DNA from: Rivularia sp. T60_A2020_040
GTDB taxonomy: Bacteria; Cyanobacteriota; Cyanobacteriia; Cyanobacteriales; Nostocaceae
Length of the DNA: 64,000 bases
Direction of reading: 5' to 3'
NCBI GenBank assembly: GCA_015272215.1
Contig: JACYMD010000045.1
Coordinates: 1-64,000 of the forward strand
The position numbers were made by a program, and so were the translations under genes. The notes under the pieces were generated by a model. It did not search any database. It was given only the letters and a program-made list of their open reading frames with translations, and was not told the DNA's origin. Shown here one piece after another: positions 35,221-44,575 of the stretch. The first letter of the stretch is position 1. Every line of letters starts with the position of its first letter.

Positions 35221-36195
35221 ATGACTAATGACAATTCAAATAATATTAAGCTAACTAAACTCAAAGACAAAAACATTAATGAAAGCTTTTGTTTTAGAGA
35301 ATTTTCTAATAGTTGGGTTGCGATTAACCCTCATCCCAAAGGAATTATTCAATTTATCGGCAGCTTTGTATTTGGTTCTTTTCCAATCAACTCTTATAAA
35401 TATTTGCTGCAAAATCTATTTGCACAAGGTTATACAATTTTTATTTTCAAATTTCCCTTAACTCCTTTAAAATTCGACCATTGGCAAGTTGCTACAAATT
35501 TACTTAAAGAAGAATATACACTAAGAGTAGAAACTATCAGATTTCTCATGCAAAATGACAAGATATCTCATCATAATTTAGAAATATATCTCAATGATTC
35601 TAATTATTATTGGTTAGGTCACAGCTTAGGATGTAAATATATTACTCTGTTAGAAATTTTAAGCAACGAATCGATTCAACGTAACTTAATTATTCAAAAT
35701 GCCCTTGGCGATCGCTACGATCAAAAACTCATATCTTTGATAAAATCTGTTGACATTGCCAGAGAAAAAGCAGAACACGAAATTAGCAAATTATTGAATA
35801 AACCGATTAAGATTAACAACCATTTTATCCAAAACCAACCTTCAATACTGTTAGCACCTGAAATTAGTAACACAGTAACAATAAATAAACATAATATTTC
35901 TAAAAATAAACTCTTTTCCAACTTAGAGTTAAGAGTATATCCGAATGCCAGAGAAACAAAAAATATGATTGCTCAAAGTAAAAACTTATTTAATTTAACA
36001 GGCATAATTTCATTCGCTCAAGATTGTATTGCTAAAGATGATGTGACTTTTTTAGCTCAACAATTATCCCTAAAACCTTTTCGTCCACCTGTTGATCAAG
36101 AATTATTTGGATGGCATCTTGAACCAAATGGAATTCAAATTGAACATCTAGGAACTTACATCAATCAAACTTTTACAAAATTAATACAACAGTAA
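35221..36195 (+). CDS. DUF1350 family protein (alpha/beta-hydrolase-like)
   Basis: A 324-residue protein of the cyanobacterial/plastid DUF1350 family. Diagnostic segments are SWVAINPHPKGIIQFIGS near residues 29-46, FVFGSFPINSYKYLLQNLF and the nucleophile-elbow-like GHSLGCKY. Function of the family is not known; the fold suggests a lipase/esterase-type activity (inference). The start ATG at 35221 has weak purines upstream. The region after it to 36430 holds no accepted gene. Confidence 0.85.
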   Translation: MTNDNSNNIKLTKLKDKNINESFCFREFSNSWVAINPHPKGIIQFIGSFVFGSFPINSYKYLLQNLFAQGYTIFIFKFPLTPLKFDHWQVATNLLKEEYTLRVETIRFLMQNDKISHHNLEIYLNDSNYYWLGHSLGCKYITLLEILSNESIQRNLIIQNALGDRYDQKLISLIKSVDIAREKAEHEISKLLNKPIKINNHFIQNQPSILLAPEISNTVTINKHNISKNKLFSNLELRVYPNARETKNMIAQSKNLFNLTGIISFAQDCIAKDDVTFLAQQLSLKPFRPPVDQELFGWHLEPNGIQIEHLGTYINQTFTKLIQQ

Positions 36196-36430
36196 TTGCT
36201 CCCAAACCCTGCCAAAGCAACAATTCCTTGAGCATGATATTTTCTTATGCTATTTATGGCATTTCACAAGAATTCTTCGTCAATTTGCACCTGTGCTTCC
36301 CTTGCTTTCCTACTTCCCGTGGTTGCTTCGCTTCCCTTAGAGTTCTCAACAAAGGGGTAAATTCCCCCAGTAATAGCTTACAGATGGTGCGGTACAATGC
36401 ATACATATTAAATTAAAGTAGCCGTTCCTT

Positions 36431-36796
36431 ATGATTTCATCAGAAGCAAATACTAAATCCAGCGATAAGAATTTAGAAGCAATGCGGCATTTTTCCGAAC
36501 AATATGCTAAGCGTACCGGAACTTACTTTTGTTCCGAACCTTCCGTGACAGCGGTTGTAATCGAAGGGCTTGCCAAACATAAAGACGAACTAGGTGCGCC
36601 TTTATGCCCTTGTCGTCATTACGAAGACAAAGAAGCCGAAGTTAATGCTACCTTTTGGAATTGCCCCTGTGTACCCATGCGCGAACGCAAAGAATGCCAC
36701 TGTATGTTGTTTTTAACTCCGGATAATGAATTTGCCGGGGAACAACAGGAAATTTCTTTAGATACGATTAAAGAAGTCAGAGATAGCATGGGTTAA
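36431..36796 (+). CDS. ftrC: Ferredoxin-thioredoxin reductase catalytic subunit
   Basis: A 121-residue FTR catalytic (beta) chain that reduces thioredoxin with electrons from ferredoxin, linking light to enzyme regulation. The three Cys pairs are CPC (59, 61), CPC (78, 80) and CHC (89, 91), giving the [4Fe-4S] ligands and the active-site disulfide. Length and order are those of cyanobacteria and chloroplasts. The variable subunit gene is not in the window. A DUF309 gene starts ten bases after its stop. Confidence 0.97.
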   Translation: MISSEANTKSSDKNLEAMRHFSEQYAKRTGTYFCSEPSVTAVVIEGLAKHKDELGAPLCPCRHYEDKEAEVNATFWNCPCVPMRERKECHCMLFLTPDNEFAGEQQEISLDTIKEVRDSMG

Positions 36797-36806
36797 TGCT
36801 TCTCTT

Positions 36807-37196
36807 ATGACTCAACTAATTCCCCAAGAATTTTGGCAAGGTGTAGAATTGTTCAATACAGGACAATTCTATGCCTGTCACGATACATTAGAAGCTTTGT
36901 GGATGGAAGCCGCAGAGCCAGATAAAACTTTTTATCAAGGAATTTTACAAATTGCAGTAGCCCTATATCACTTGGGTAACACTAACGTGCGGGGTGCGAT
37001 AATTTTACTTGGTGAAGGTAGCAATCGTCTCGCTCGTTACCCATCCGTTTACAGCGAAATTGATGTTGATGAGTTATTAGAGCAAAGTATCGCTTTATTA
37101 AAAGCACTCCAACAAAATCAACTCGATCAAATCGACTCTTCCTCCGATGAAGCAGATACTTTACCTCTCCCCCGGATTGTACGAGTTGAAGAGTGA
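36807..37196 (+). CDS. DUF309 family protein
   Basis: A 129-residue helical protein with the DUF309 signature: GVELFNTGQFYACHDTLEALW near residues 11-31, followed by FYQGILQIAVALYHL. The conserved H-x-x-L-E arrangement is present. Function unknown; in cyanobacteria and plastids the family is widespread. It begins ten bases after ftrC, so the two are probably co-transcribed. The C-terminus runs close to a G-rich minisatellite. Confidence 0.88.
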   Translation: MTQLIPQEFWQGVELFNTGQFYACHDTLEALWMEAAEPDKTFYQGILQIAVALYHLGNTNVRGAIILLGEGSNRLARYPSVYSEIDVDELLEQSIALLKALQQNQLDQIDSSSDEADTLPLPRIVRVEE

Positions 37197-37312
37197 GAGG
37201 GAGATGGGGGGATGGGGGGATGGGGAGATGGGGGGATGGGGAGAGAAATTTCGTAACTGTCAACTGTCCACTGTCCACTGTCCACTGTCAACTGTCAACT
37301 GTCCACTGGCGA
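37197..37312 (+). repeat. G-rich minisatellite and STRR
   Basis: GATGGGGG-type octamers in tandem (37203-37242), with five G-runs of four to six bases, so a G-quadruplex is possible on this strand. It is followed by CAACTGT/CCACTGT heptamers (37258-37307). Confidence 0.8.
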
Positions 37313-37450
37313 AACATTGGGAGTTATTGAAGCGTCTTGAATAATGAGAGATTATTTGTAATCAAATAGTCGTTCAAAGTATATATAACGTCTTGATATA
37401 TTACTTAAGATAATTCAAGTATAAGTAAAAATATTACTCTCATTACCGCT

Positions 37451-38278
37451 ATGATCAACAACTACCGATTGCCTAAACTTAAATTGCGTCGTCTGGGTTT
37501 GGCTTTAATGCTACCTGTTGCGCTGTATGGTGCGGTAGTATTTCCTACTCAGCTACAAACTGCTACAGCCCAAACTTCCTCAGATAACCGTCCTCTTTCT
37601 ATCCGTGCGGATGTGCAAGAATATAACTCTCAGACTGAGGTATTTACTGCACGCGGTAATGTACAAGTTTTGTATCCTGCTCGTCAAATTCAAGCAACAG
37701 CAGCCCAAGCGCAATATTTAAATCGGGAACGTCGAATCAACCTTAATGGTAATGTGTCTATTTTGGAAAAAGGCATTAATAGCATTCGGGGAGAGAACGC
37801 TAGTTATTTAATGGATGATGGACGATTTATCGTTACACCCAAAAGCGGTAGTCAAGTAGTTTCTACATATGCTGTAGATAATAATAATACAAATGCTCGT
37901 AACCAGGCATCGAGAAATAATCAACCTCTAACTATTCGTGCGGACTTACAAGAATATAATTCTAATACAGAAGTAGCTACCGGACGCGGTAATGTACAAC
38001 TGTTATATCCCTCTGCTCAGATTAAAGCAACGGCAGCCCAAACACAATTTTTTAATCGGGAACGGCGGATTATTCTCAGTGGTGGCGTGTATATTTTGCA
38101 AGAAGGTAGAAATAGCATTCGGGGAGAGACAGTTACCTATTTAATTGATGAAGGAAGATTTGTTGCTACACCGAAAAGTGGTGGTCAGGTAGAGTCCATA
38201 TATATCATAGATAATGCTAATGGTAATACTCAACCATCAAAAGCGCCATCAACGCCAAATTTAAGACGTTCTAATTAG
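37451..38278 (+). CDS. OstA/LptA-like protein with a duplicated domain
   Basis: A 275-residue exported protein. Residues 1-40 form a signal peptide (LALMLPVALYGAVVF then a TATAQT site). Two OstA/LptA-like units follow at about 45-145 and 155-255; they are close copies, sharing IRAD(V/L)QEYNS, RGNVQ(V/L)LYP, FNRERRI and NSIRGE. LptA-type proteins bridge the periplasm for lipopolysaccharide transport. The next gene encodes an LptB-like ATPase and then an LptF/G-type permease, supporting that role. No good ribosome-binding site is visible. Confidence 0.88.
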   Translation: MINNYRLPKLKLRRLGLALMLPVALYGAVVFPTQLQTATAQTSSDNRPLSIRADVQEYNSQTEVFTARGNVQVLYPARQIQATAAQAQYLNRERRINLNGNVSILEKGINSIRGENASYLMDDGRFIVTPKSGSQVVSTYAVDNNNTNARNQASRNNQPLTIRADLQEYNSNTEVATGRGNVQLLYPSAQIKATAAQTQFFNRERRIILSGGVYILQEGRNSIRGETVTYLIDEGRFVATPKSGGQVESIYIIDNANGNTQPSKAPSTPNLRRSN

Positions 38279-38303
38279 AGATAATAAAACAAAACCACAA
38301 ATC

Positions 38304-39032
38304 GTGAAAATTGTTTTAGAGAACATTCACAAATCCTACGGTAAGCGAACGATTGTTAATCGCGTTAACCTTTCTGTCGCTCAAGGTGAAATTGTCGGTT
38401 TACTCGGGCCAAATGGTGCTGGTAAGACGACAACTTTTTATATCGCTACCGGCTTAGAAAAACCAGATCGAGGAACAGTTTGGCTTGATAATCGTGATAT
38501 TACTACTATACCGATGCATGGAAGAGCGCGTCTGGGTATTGGTTATTTAGCACAAGAAGCAAGTGTTTTTCGTCAATTAAGTGTGCGGGAAAACATATTA
38601 CTGGTACTCGAACAAACCAAAGTACCCCGCCCAGAATGGGAGATGCGAGTTGATCGACTATTGCGGGAATTTAGCTTAGAAAAAGTTGCTAATAGCAAAG
38701 GAATTCAACTTTCCGGGGGAGAAAGACGTAGAACCGAATTAGCAAGAGCTTTAGCATCTGGTAGAAATGGTCCCTCATTTTTATTTTTAGACGAACCCTT
38801 TGCAGGAGTTGATCCCATAGCAGTTTCCGAGATTCAAGAAATTGTCGCCAGACTTCGCGATCGTAACATGGGAATCTTGATTACAGATCATAACGTCCGC
38901 GAAACCCTTGACATTACCGACCGAGGTTATATCATGCGGGAAGGAGAAATATTAGCCTCCGGTTCCTCCGACGAACTTTATGATAATCCTCTTGTCAGAC
39001 AATATTATCTAGGTGAAAATTTTCAGGTTTAA
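38304..39032 (+). CDS. lptB: LPS export ABC transporter ATP-binding protein LptB
   Basis: A 242-residue ABC ATPase. Walker A is GPNGAGKT (residues 35-42), the signature is LSGGERRRTE, Walker B is FLFLDEP, and the H-loop is LITDHNVRE. The D-loop and the end (REGEILASGSSDELYDNPLVR) match LptB. GTG is used as start, 26 bp after the OstA-like stop. It would power LptF/G for outer-membrane lipopolysaccharide transport. Confidence 0.95.
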   Translation: MKIVLENIHKSYGKRTIVNRVNLSVAQGEIVGLLGPNGAGKTTTFYIATGLEKPDRGTVWLDNRDITTIPMHGRARLGIGYLAQEASVFRQLSVRENILLVLEQTKVPRPEWEMRVDRLLREFSLEKVANSKGIQLSGGERRRTELARALASGRNGPSFLFLDEPFAGVDPIAVSEIQEIVARLRDRNMGILITDHNVRETLDITDRGYIMREGEILASGSSDELYDNPLVRQYYLGENFQV

Positions 39033-39033
39033 A

Positions 39034-39190
39034 ATTGGTAATTGGTAATTGGTAATTGGTAATTGGTAATTGGTAATTGGTAATTGGATAGAATTCTTAA
39101 CTCCTAACTCCTAACTCCTAACCCCTAACTCCTAACTCCTAACCCCTTAATCCAAAATCTAAAATCTAAAATCTAAAATCTAAAATTCCA
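39034..39190 (+). repeat. Three STRR families between lptB and the permease gene
   Basis: GGTAATT heptamers (39036-39087), then CTAACTC/CTAACCC units (39097-39145), then AAAATCT units (39153-39185). Three different repeat types sit side by side. Confidence 0.85.
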
Positions 39191-39196
39191 TAGCTG

Positions 39197-40363
39197 ATGG
39201 CTAAATACAAATCTTCTCATACTTCTTCGCTACTGCCAATATCAATCATGGATCGCTATCTTACCAGCGAAATGGTACCACCATTTTTATTTGGTGTTGC
39301 GGCTTTTTCTTCCTTGGGAGTATCGGTTGGTGCGGTTTTTGAATTAGTACGTAAAGTTGTAGAATCTGGATTACCGATAGGAATAGCTGCTAGAGTTTTT
39401 ATCTTAAATTTTCCAGAATTCATAGTTTTAGCTTTTCCCATGTCCACATTATTAGCTACCTTGATGACTTATAGTCGTCTTTCTAGTCAAAGCGAATTAA
39501 TCGCATTGCGTAGCTGTGGGGTTAGCGTTTATCGAATGGTTGCGACAGGTGTATGTTTGAGTTTTCTGGTGACAGGATTAACATTTGTATTTAACGAACA
39601 AATTGCACCAGCAGCCAAGTATCAAGCAACTCAAACAATGCGAAAAGCCCTCAAAACCGAACAACCAACTTTTAAAAGAGAAAATTTAATTTATCCTGAA
39701 TATAAAAAAGTTGAACAAAAAGATGGTAGTAAACAAAGAGTTTTAGCACGGCTATTTTATGCCGATACATTTGATGGTAAACAGATGAAAGGTCTGACAA
39801 TTATAGACCGTTCTCAAGAGGATTTTAGTCAAATTCTGCAAGCAGAATCGGGAGAATGGAACGTCAAAGATAACGTTTGGGACTTTTATGACGGTACTAT
39901 TTATTTGATATCTCCAGATAGTTCTTATCGTAATATTGTTCGCTTTCAACGACAACAGTTAAAATTACCCCGTACTGCATTAGATTTAGCACAAGAAAGC
40001 CGCGATTACGGCGAAATGAATATTATTCAGGCATTAGAGCAATTAGAATTAGAAAAACTCGGTGGTGACGAGCAAAAAATTCGTAAACTTCAAGTCAGAA
40101 TCCAGCAAAAAATGTCCTTACCATTTGTTTGTGTGGTTTTCGGCTTAGTTGGTGCCACCATGGGAAGTATACCAGGAAGAACTGGTTCGGCAAAAAGTTT
40201 TGGGATTAGCGTCATCATTATTTTTGGTTACTATTTATTCAGCTTTATTACTGGTGGATTAGCCCAAGCTGGTGTTTTTTCTCCTTTTCTCGGAGCTTGG
40301 TTCCCCAACTTTCTGGGATTGGGAATTGGTTTATTCTTACTAGCACGTGTCGCAAGACGTTAA
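39197..40363 (+). CDS. LptF/LptG family permease (YjgP/YjgQ)
   Basis: A 388-residue membrane protein of the YjgP/YjgQ family. Membrane helices occur at about residues 25-50, 65-92, 110-130 and three near the C-terminus (310-330, 337-355, 360-385), with the periplasmic jellyroll domain between (VLARLFYADTFDGKQMKGLTI). It starts MAKYKSS; the family motif MDRYLTSEMVPPFLFGV follows. It pairs with LptB for lipopolysaccharide extraction. Cyanobacteria often have one such gene where E. coli has two. Confidence 0.93.
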   Translation: MAKYKSSHTSSLLPISIMDRYLTSEMVPPFLFGVAAFSSLGVSVGAVFELVRKVVESGLPIGIAARVFILNFPEFIVLAFPMSTLLATLMTYSRLSSQSELIALRSCGVSVYRMVATGVCLSFLVTGLTFVFNEQIAPAAKYQATQTMRKALKTEQPTFKRENLIYPEYKKVEQKDGSKQRVLARLFYADTFDGKQMKGLTIIDRSQEDFSQILQAESGEWNVKDNVWDFYDGTIYLISPDSSYRNIVRFQRQQLKLPRTALDLAQESRDYGEMNIIQALEQLELEKLGGDEQKIRKLQVRIQQKMSLPFVCVVFGLVGATMGSIPGRTGSAKSFGISVIIIFGYYLFSFITGGLAQAGVFSPFLGAWFPNFLGLGIGLFLLARVARR

Positions 40364-40843
40364 TCCAACATGAATTTGATTATTTGGACATAATCCAAAA
40401 TCTAAAATCTAAAATCTAAAATGGTATAACCCAACTTCTGATTATGGTTATGATTACAGGATGATATTTATCGAACTCACGTTAATCCAAATTCAATATA
40501 ACTCTACTTTTGATAGATAAAAATCTTCAGAAAATAAACCCAAAGGTTGATGAATTTTAAAATTAAATACAAGACACTATGAAGAGCAAATAAGTTAAAA
40601 ACCCTGTCAAATTAATCGGTAATTTGCAATTGCTCGGAAGCCAATTTCAAAAGAATGGTGGTTTCTGGGTAAAATGAACGATTTATAAGCCAAAATTCAG
40701 CATTCTCAACGCTAGTTAATGGCGTAAATTCACAAAAAATTAGGAATTGCTGAATCATTTTTGACGGGATAAATTGCGGCACAAAGCATTACTGCAAAAG
40801 CCAATCTAACATATACGAATTGATAGTTACACAAGGAGAAAAC
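40364..40843. other. Intergenic region before the stress protein gene
   Basis: 480 bases. AAAATCT tandem units occur at 40390-40422 (STRR). The remainder shows no gene; the promoter of the stress protein gene should be in the right-hand part but no clear boxes are seen. Confidence 0.4.
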
Positions 40844-41569
40844 ATGGTAAATACTAGACAATACAAACGTGCAGTTGGTACATTTGCAAGCCGAGGAGAA
40901 GCGGAGAAAGCGCTTTACGAACTTAGAGATTCCGGATTCTCCATGGATAGAGTTTCTCTCTTAGCAAAAAATCCAGATGGTAATGAGCAAATTGCCGGTG
41001 CTGACGTAAGAAACGAGCGCGGTGAGAATGAAGCTCCAGAAGGTGCTGGAATTGGTGCTACCACAGGAACTGTTTTAGGTGGTCTTGGTGGTTTACTCTT
41101 AGGTTTGGGAGAGTTATTTATTCCGGGAGCTGGTCCTTTTCTGGCAGCAGGAACCATTGCTACTACCTTGGCTGGTGCTGGATTAGGTGCTTTGTCTGGT
41201 GGTATTGTTGGTGCCTTGACTGGTATGGCTATTCCTGAAGAAGATGCCCAAATGTACCAAGATAGAATTGACAACGGTTACTATTTATTAATAGTAGAAG
41301 GTTATGAAGATGAAGTAGACCGCGCTGGTTCTATTTTGAATAATCATCAGATTGGTAATTGGAAAGTATTTAACGCAGATGCTCCTAAAGTTGAAACTGA
41401 AGTTAAAGAAGTTCCAGTTGCTCCAACTCCTGTGACTCCTGTTGTTGAAAAAGAGGTGGATGTAGTCAACCGAGAAACTATTGTAGATAGAGATGTAGTT
41501 GACAGAAAAACCGTAGTTGACCGTGATGTAGTAGAAATTGTTGATAAGAGAGACAATACTCTTCGCTAA
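40844..41569 (+). CDS. General stress protein 17M-like membrane-associated protein
   Basis: A 241-residue protein from the ATG at 40844, which has AAGGAG six bases upstream. An N-terminal domain (YKRAVGTFASRGEAEKALYEL) resembling general stress protein 17M is followed by a Gly-rich hydrophobic region (about residues 67-130) that could insert in membranes, a second alpha/beta segment, and a Val/Asp-rich repeat tail (VVDRKTVVDRDVVE). Likely a stress-response protein; function unknown. A hairpin at 41601-41633 follows. Confidence 0.8.
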   Translation: MVNTRQYKRAVGTFASRGEAEKALYELRDSGFSMDRVSLLAKNPDGNEQIAGADVRNERGENEAPEGAGIGATTGTVLGGLGGLLLGLGELFIPGAGPFLAAGTIATTLAGAGLGALSGGIVGALTGMAIPEEDAQMYQDRIDNGYYLLIVEGYEDEVDRAGSILNNHQIGNWKVFNADAPKVETEVKEVPVAPTPVTPVVEKEVDVVNRETIVDRDVVDRKTVVDRDVVEIVDKRDNTLR

Positions 41570-41600
41570 GTTTTGAATTAACCTAAATTTATTTTTTTTG

Positions 41601-41633
41601 TAAACCCGGTTTTTTCAAAAAACTGGGTTTACG
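41601..41633 (+). terminator. Hairpin after the stress protein gene
   Basis: GTAAACCCGGTTTTTT and AAAAAACTGGGTTTAC pair over nearly their whole length, 30 bp after the stop codon. The internal T-run rather than a trailing one makes it an atypical terminator. Confidence 0.55.
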
Positions 41634-41650
41634 GCTTCAATAAATAAGGA

Positions 41651-42202
41651 ATGCCGCGTAATGCTATTGAAAATGTCAACGATATTGATTATATTCTGCC
41701 ATTGTCGGAGATTCCCCAGGTATTAGTTGAGCTAGTTAATATCCCCATCGAAGCCTCTTCAGATAATTCCGTTTCCCATGAAATGCAAATAGAAACTGAT
41801 TTGGTAGATATGGATATGAAAATTCTAAGCAATGATAACAGAGCGGGTAAACCTTCTACTTTTGGCTGTCCCGATTGCGGTGGTACTTTGTGGGAATTAG
41901 AAGAAGGAAATTTGTTGCGTTTTCGCTGTCGCATCGGTCATGCTTATTCCTTAGAAAGTTTACTAGCAAAGCAGTCTGACGCTTTAGAAGATGCATTATG
42001 GTTCGCTCTACGGGCTTTAGAAGAAAAAGCATCTTTAACAAAACGCATGGAAAAAAGAATGCGCTCCCGCAATCAAATTTTAGCCGCAGAACGCATGGAG
42101 GAACAAGCAAAAGATGTTCTTACTCGTGCCAATATTATCCGAGAAACCTTAATTCAGGGAAGTGCAAATACGGAAGAAAAACCGACTTCGGATGTTGAAT
42201 AA
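41651..42202 (+). pseudogene. CheB-like protein, N-terminally truncated
   Basis: The 183 residues correspond to the C-terminal end of a cyanobacterial CheB-type methylesterase: the final strand MPRNAIENVNDIDYILPLSE, a linker, a zinc-ribbon-like CPDCGGTLWELEEG with CRIGHAYSLESLL, and a helical tail. The catalytic domain with its Ser-His-Asp triad is absent and no trace of it lies upstream, where the stress protein gene and a hairpin occur. The ATG is simply an internal Met and has no spaced ribosome-binding site. Read as a remnant, though the zinc-ribbon part could still be expressed. Confidence 0.78.
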
Positions 42203-42437
42203 CAACTACCTTAACCCATCAGGTAATGCTTTCCTAGTGGGAGCTTCTAGCTCCCTGGGTAGCTGCGAGACGCTCGCACTACCTTTATTAGGGGTGAGGT
42301 AAAATTTGTATTACACCCAAGTGAAACTGCTATATTTTATTACGAACAAATAATTTTTCGATTAATCAAAGCATCTAATAGTAAATTTAGTATGGAAACG
42401 AATTTTTATATCCATCTCTTTTAGGGAAGTTACTATT
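42203..42437. repeat. Hairpin repeats between cheB remnant and cheR
   Basis: GGGAGCTTCTAGCTCCC (42239-42255) and GCGAGACGCTCGC (42263-42275) are hairpins. GGGGTGAGGTAAAATTTG with TACACCCAAGTG (42291-42324) is the arm of a repeat found complete at 44365-44448 and 51888-51982. Confidence 0.65.
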
Positions 42438-44306
42438 TTGAGTAATACACCGGAAAACCCTGAATTAGAAAGTTTATTACAATACATCAAAAGCAACCGT
42501 GGGTTTGATTTTATCGGCTACAAACGTGCTAGTTTAAGTCGTCGTATTTGCAAGCGGATGCAAACAATTAGTGTATAAAATTATGCTGAATATCTTGATT
42601 ATTTGGAAGTACACCCAGACGAATTCGTTGAATTATTTAATACAATTTTAATTAATGTCACCACTTTCTTCCGGGAACCACAAGCTTGGGAATACATTGC
42701 AGCGGAAATTATTCCGACAATTCTTAGTAGTAACAACCCGAATAAACAAATTCGCATATGGAGCGCTGGATGTGCTTCCGGAGAAGAAACCTACACCATC
42801 GCTATTTTGCTTGCAGAAACTTTGGGTATGGAAGAGTACTCGCAACGAGTCAAAGTTTTTGCGACGGATGTAGATAAAGACGCTCTCGACTATGCTCGTC
42901 ATGGAAATTATAACCACAAGCAAATTAGTAATGTCCCTCCAGAAATCTTAGAAAAATATTTTGAACAAACAAACAATCATTTTTGCGTTCAAAAAGAATT
43001 ACGTCGGGGAGTTATTTTTGGCCGTCACGATTTAGTCCAGGATGCGCCCATATCTAAAATAGATTTGCTCATATGCCGTAATACTTTAATGTATTTTAAT
43101 AGCGAAACCCAAAGCAAAATTCTCGACCGCTTTCACTTTGCTTTAAATAGTAGCGGCTTCTTATTTTTAGGTAAAGCCGAAATGCTCTTTAGCCGTAGTC
43201 ATTTATTTTCACCGATAGATTTACGACTAAGAATATTTAGCAAAATTCCAAATCGTAATTTTCGCCAAATGCTAATAGGAATGGGTTACTCAGGGAACCA
43301 ACAAACAATTCCTAAAATAGTGGATCACAACCATATTTATGAATCTGTATTCGAGGTAGATCCAGTTGTTCAAATAATCATAGACCTTAAAAGCACCCTG
43401 ATTTTAGCTAATGCAAAAGCCCGCAGCATATTTAATATTAATCCCAAAGATATCGGTCGTCCCTTACAAGATTTAGAAATTTCCTATCGCCCTGTAGAAT
43501 TGCGATCGCAAATTGACCAAGTTCATAGCAATCGGCGTACTATTTCATTAAAAGACATCGAATGGTTAAATTCTGAGGGACAAAGCAAATTTTTTGACGT
43601 ACAGATTATACCACTATTGTACGAAAATACTGATGAGCTAATTGGAATCAAAATTATTTTTGATGACGTTACCCGCTTTAAGCATTTGCAACAAGAATTA
43701 GTCCATGCTAACCAAGAATTAGAAACAGCTTATGAAGAATTGCAATCTACTAACGAAGAATTAGAAACTACTAATGAAGAACTTCAGTCTACGGTGGAAG
43801 AATTAGAAACTACTAATGAAGAACTTCAGTCTACCAATGAAGAATTAGAGACAATGAATGAAGAACTGCAATCTACCAATGAAGAATTGCAGACAATGAA
43901 CGAGGAAATGCGCGAAAATAGCGACGAACTCAATCGCGTTAACTGTTTTTTAGAATCTATTTTGACAAGTATACGTTTTGGGGTGATTGTTCTGAGTCCG
44001 GAAATGCATATTTTAATTTGGAACCGCAAAGCAGAAGACTTCTGGGGATTACGGTTCGAGGAAGTTTTCTCTCAACACTTTATGAGTTTAGATATTGGTC
44101 TACCGATCGAAAAACTCAGACAGCCATTAAGAGCAATTCTTAATGCTGAAAGTGTATATCATGAATCAAAATTAAATGCAAGAAACCGTAGAGGTAAATC
44201 TATTGAGTGTCACATAATTTTGACTCCATTAGTAAATTCAACATCGGATATTCAAGGAGCAATTTTATTGATGGAAGAATCCGAAAAAAAACCAGAAATT
44301 GTCTAA
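42438..44306 (+). pseudogene. CheR-type methyltransferase with coiled coil and PAS, nonsense-interrupted
   Basis: From TTG at 42438 (AGGGAAG eight bases upstream) the frame reads the CheR N-terminal helices (SLLQYIKSNRGFDFIGYKR), then an in-frame TAA at 42576-42578, then continues without shift into NYAEYLDYLEVHPDEF and a complete CheR domain (FREPQAWEY, WSAGCASGEETYT, DLLICRNTLMYF). A PAS domain, a coiled coil of 14-residue EELQSTNEELETTN-type repeats, and a second PAS follow. Restart at TTG 42603 would lack the N-terminal domain. A single-base change could explain the stop; so could a sequencing error. Confidence 0.8.
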
Positions 44307-44364
44307 AAATCAGCCGTTTGCAATGGATATATGAATTTCTATCTAAATCTAATTGTTATTTTAA

Positions 44365-44448
44365 TTGGGTGCAATAGAAATTTTACCTCACCCCCTTCCC
44401 CTCTCCTTATTAAGGAGAGGGGTGCCCGGAGGGCGGGGTGAGGTTTGA
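44365..44448. repeat. Palindromic interspersed repeat (copy 1)
   Basis: CCTCACCCCC...GGGGTGAGG with an inner CCCCTCTCCTT/AAGGAGAGGGG stem, preceded by GGGTGCAATAGAAATTTTA. The same unit in reverse orientation occurs at 51888-51982. Confidence 0.8.
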
Positions 44449-44575
44449 GTGTATTTGACTCAACTGAAACTTACTATAAATCGCATAAATAATCATTAAG
44501 ATAGATACGAAGTTTGAGATAAAACATATAAGTTTGTATTTAAGCTGGAATTTTTTTATTAAGGTGGAACATTTT

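Noticed and set aside
36228-36416. 62-codon frame before ftrC
   Set aside because: It lies in repeat-like CTTCCC sequence, lacks a ribosome-binding site and shows no recognisable pattern.
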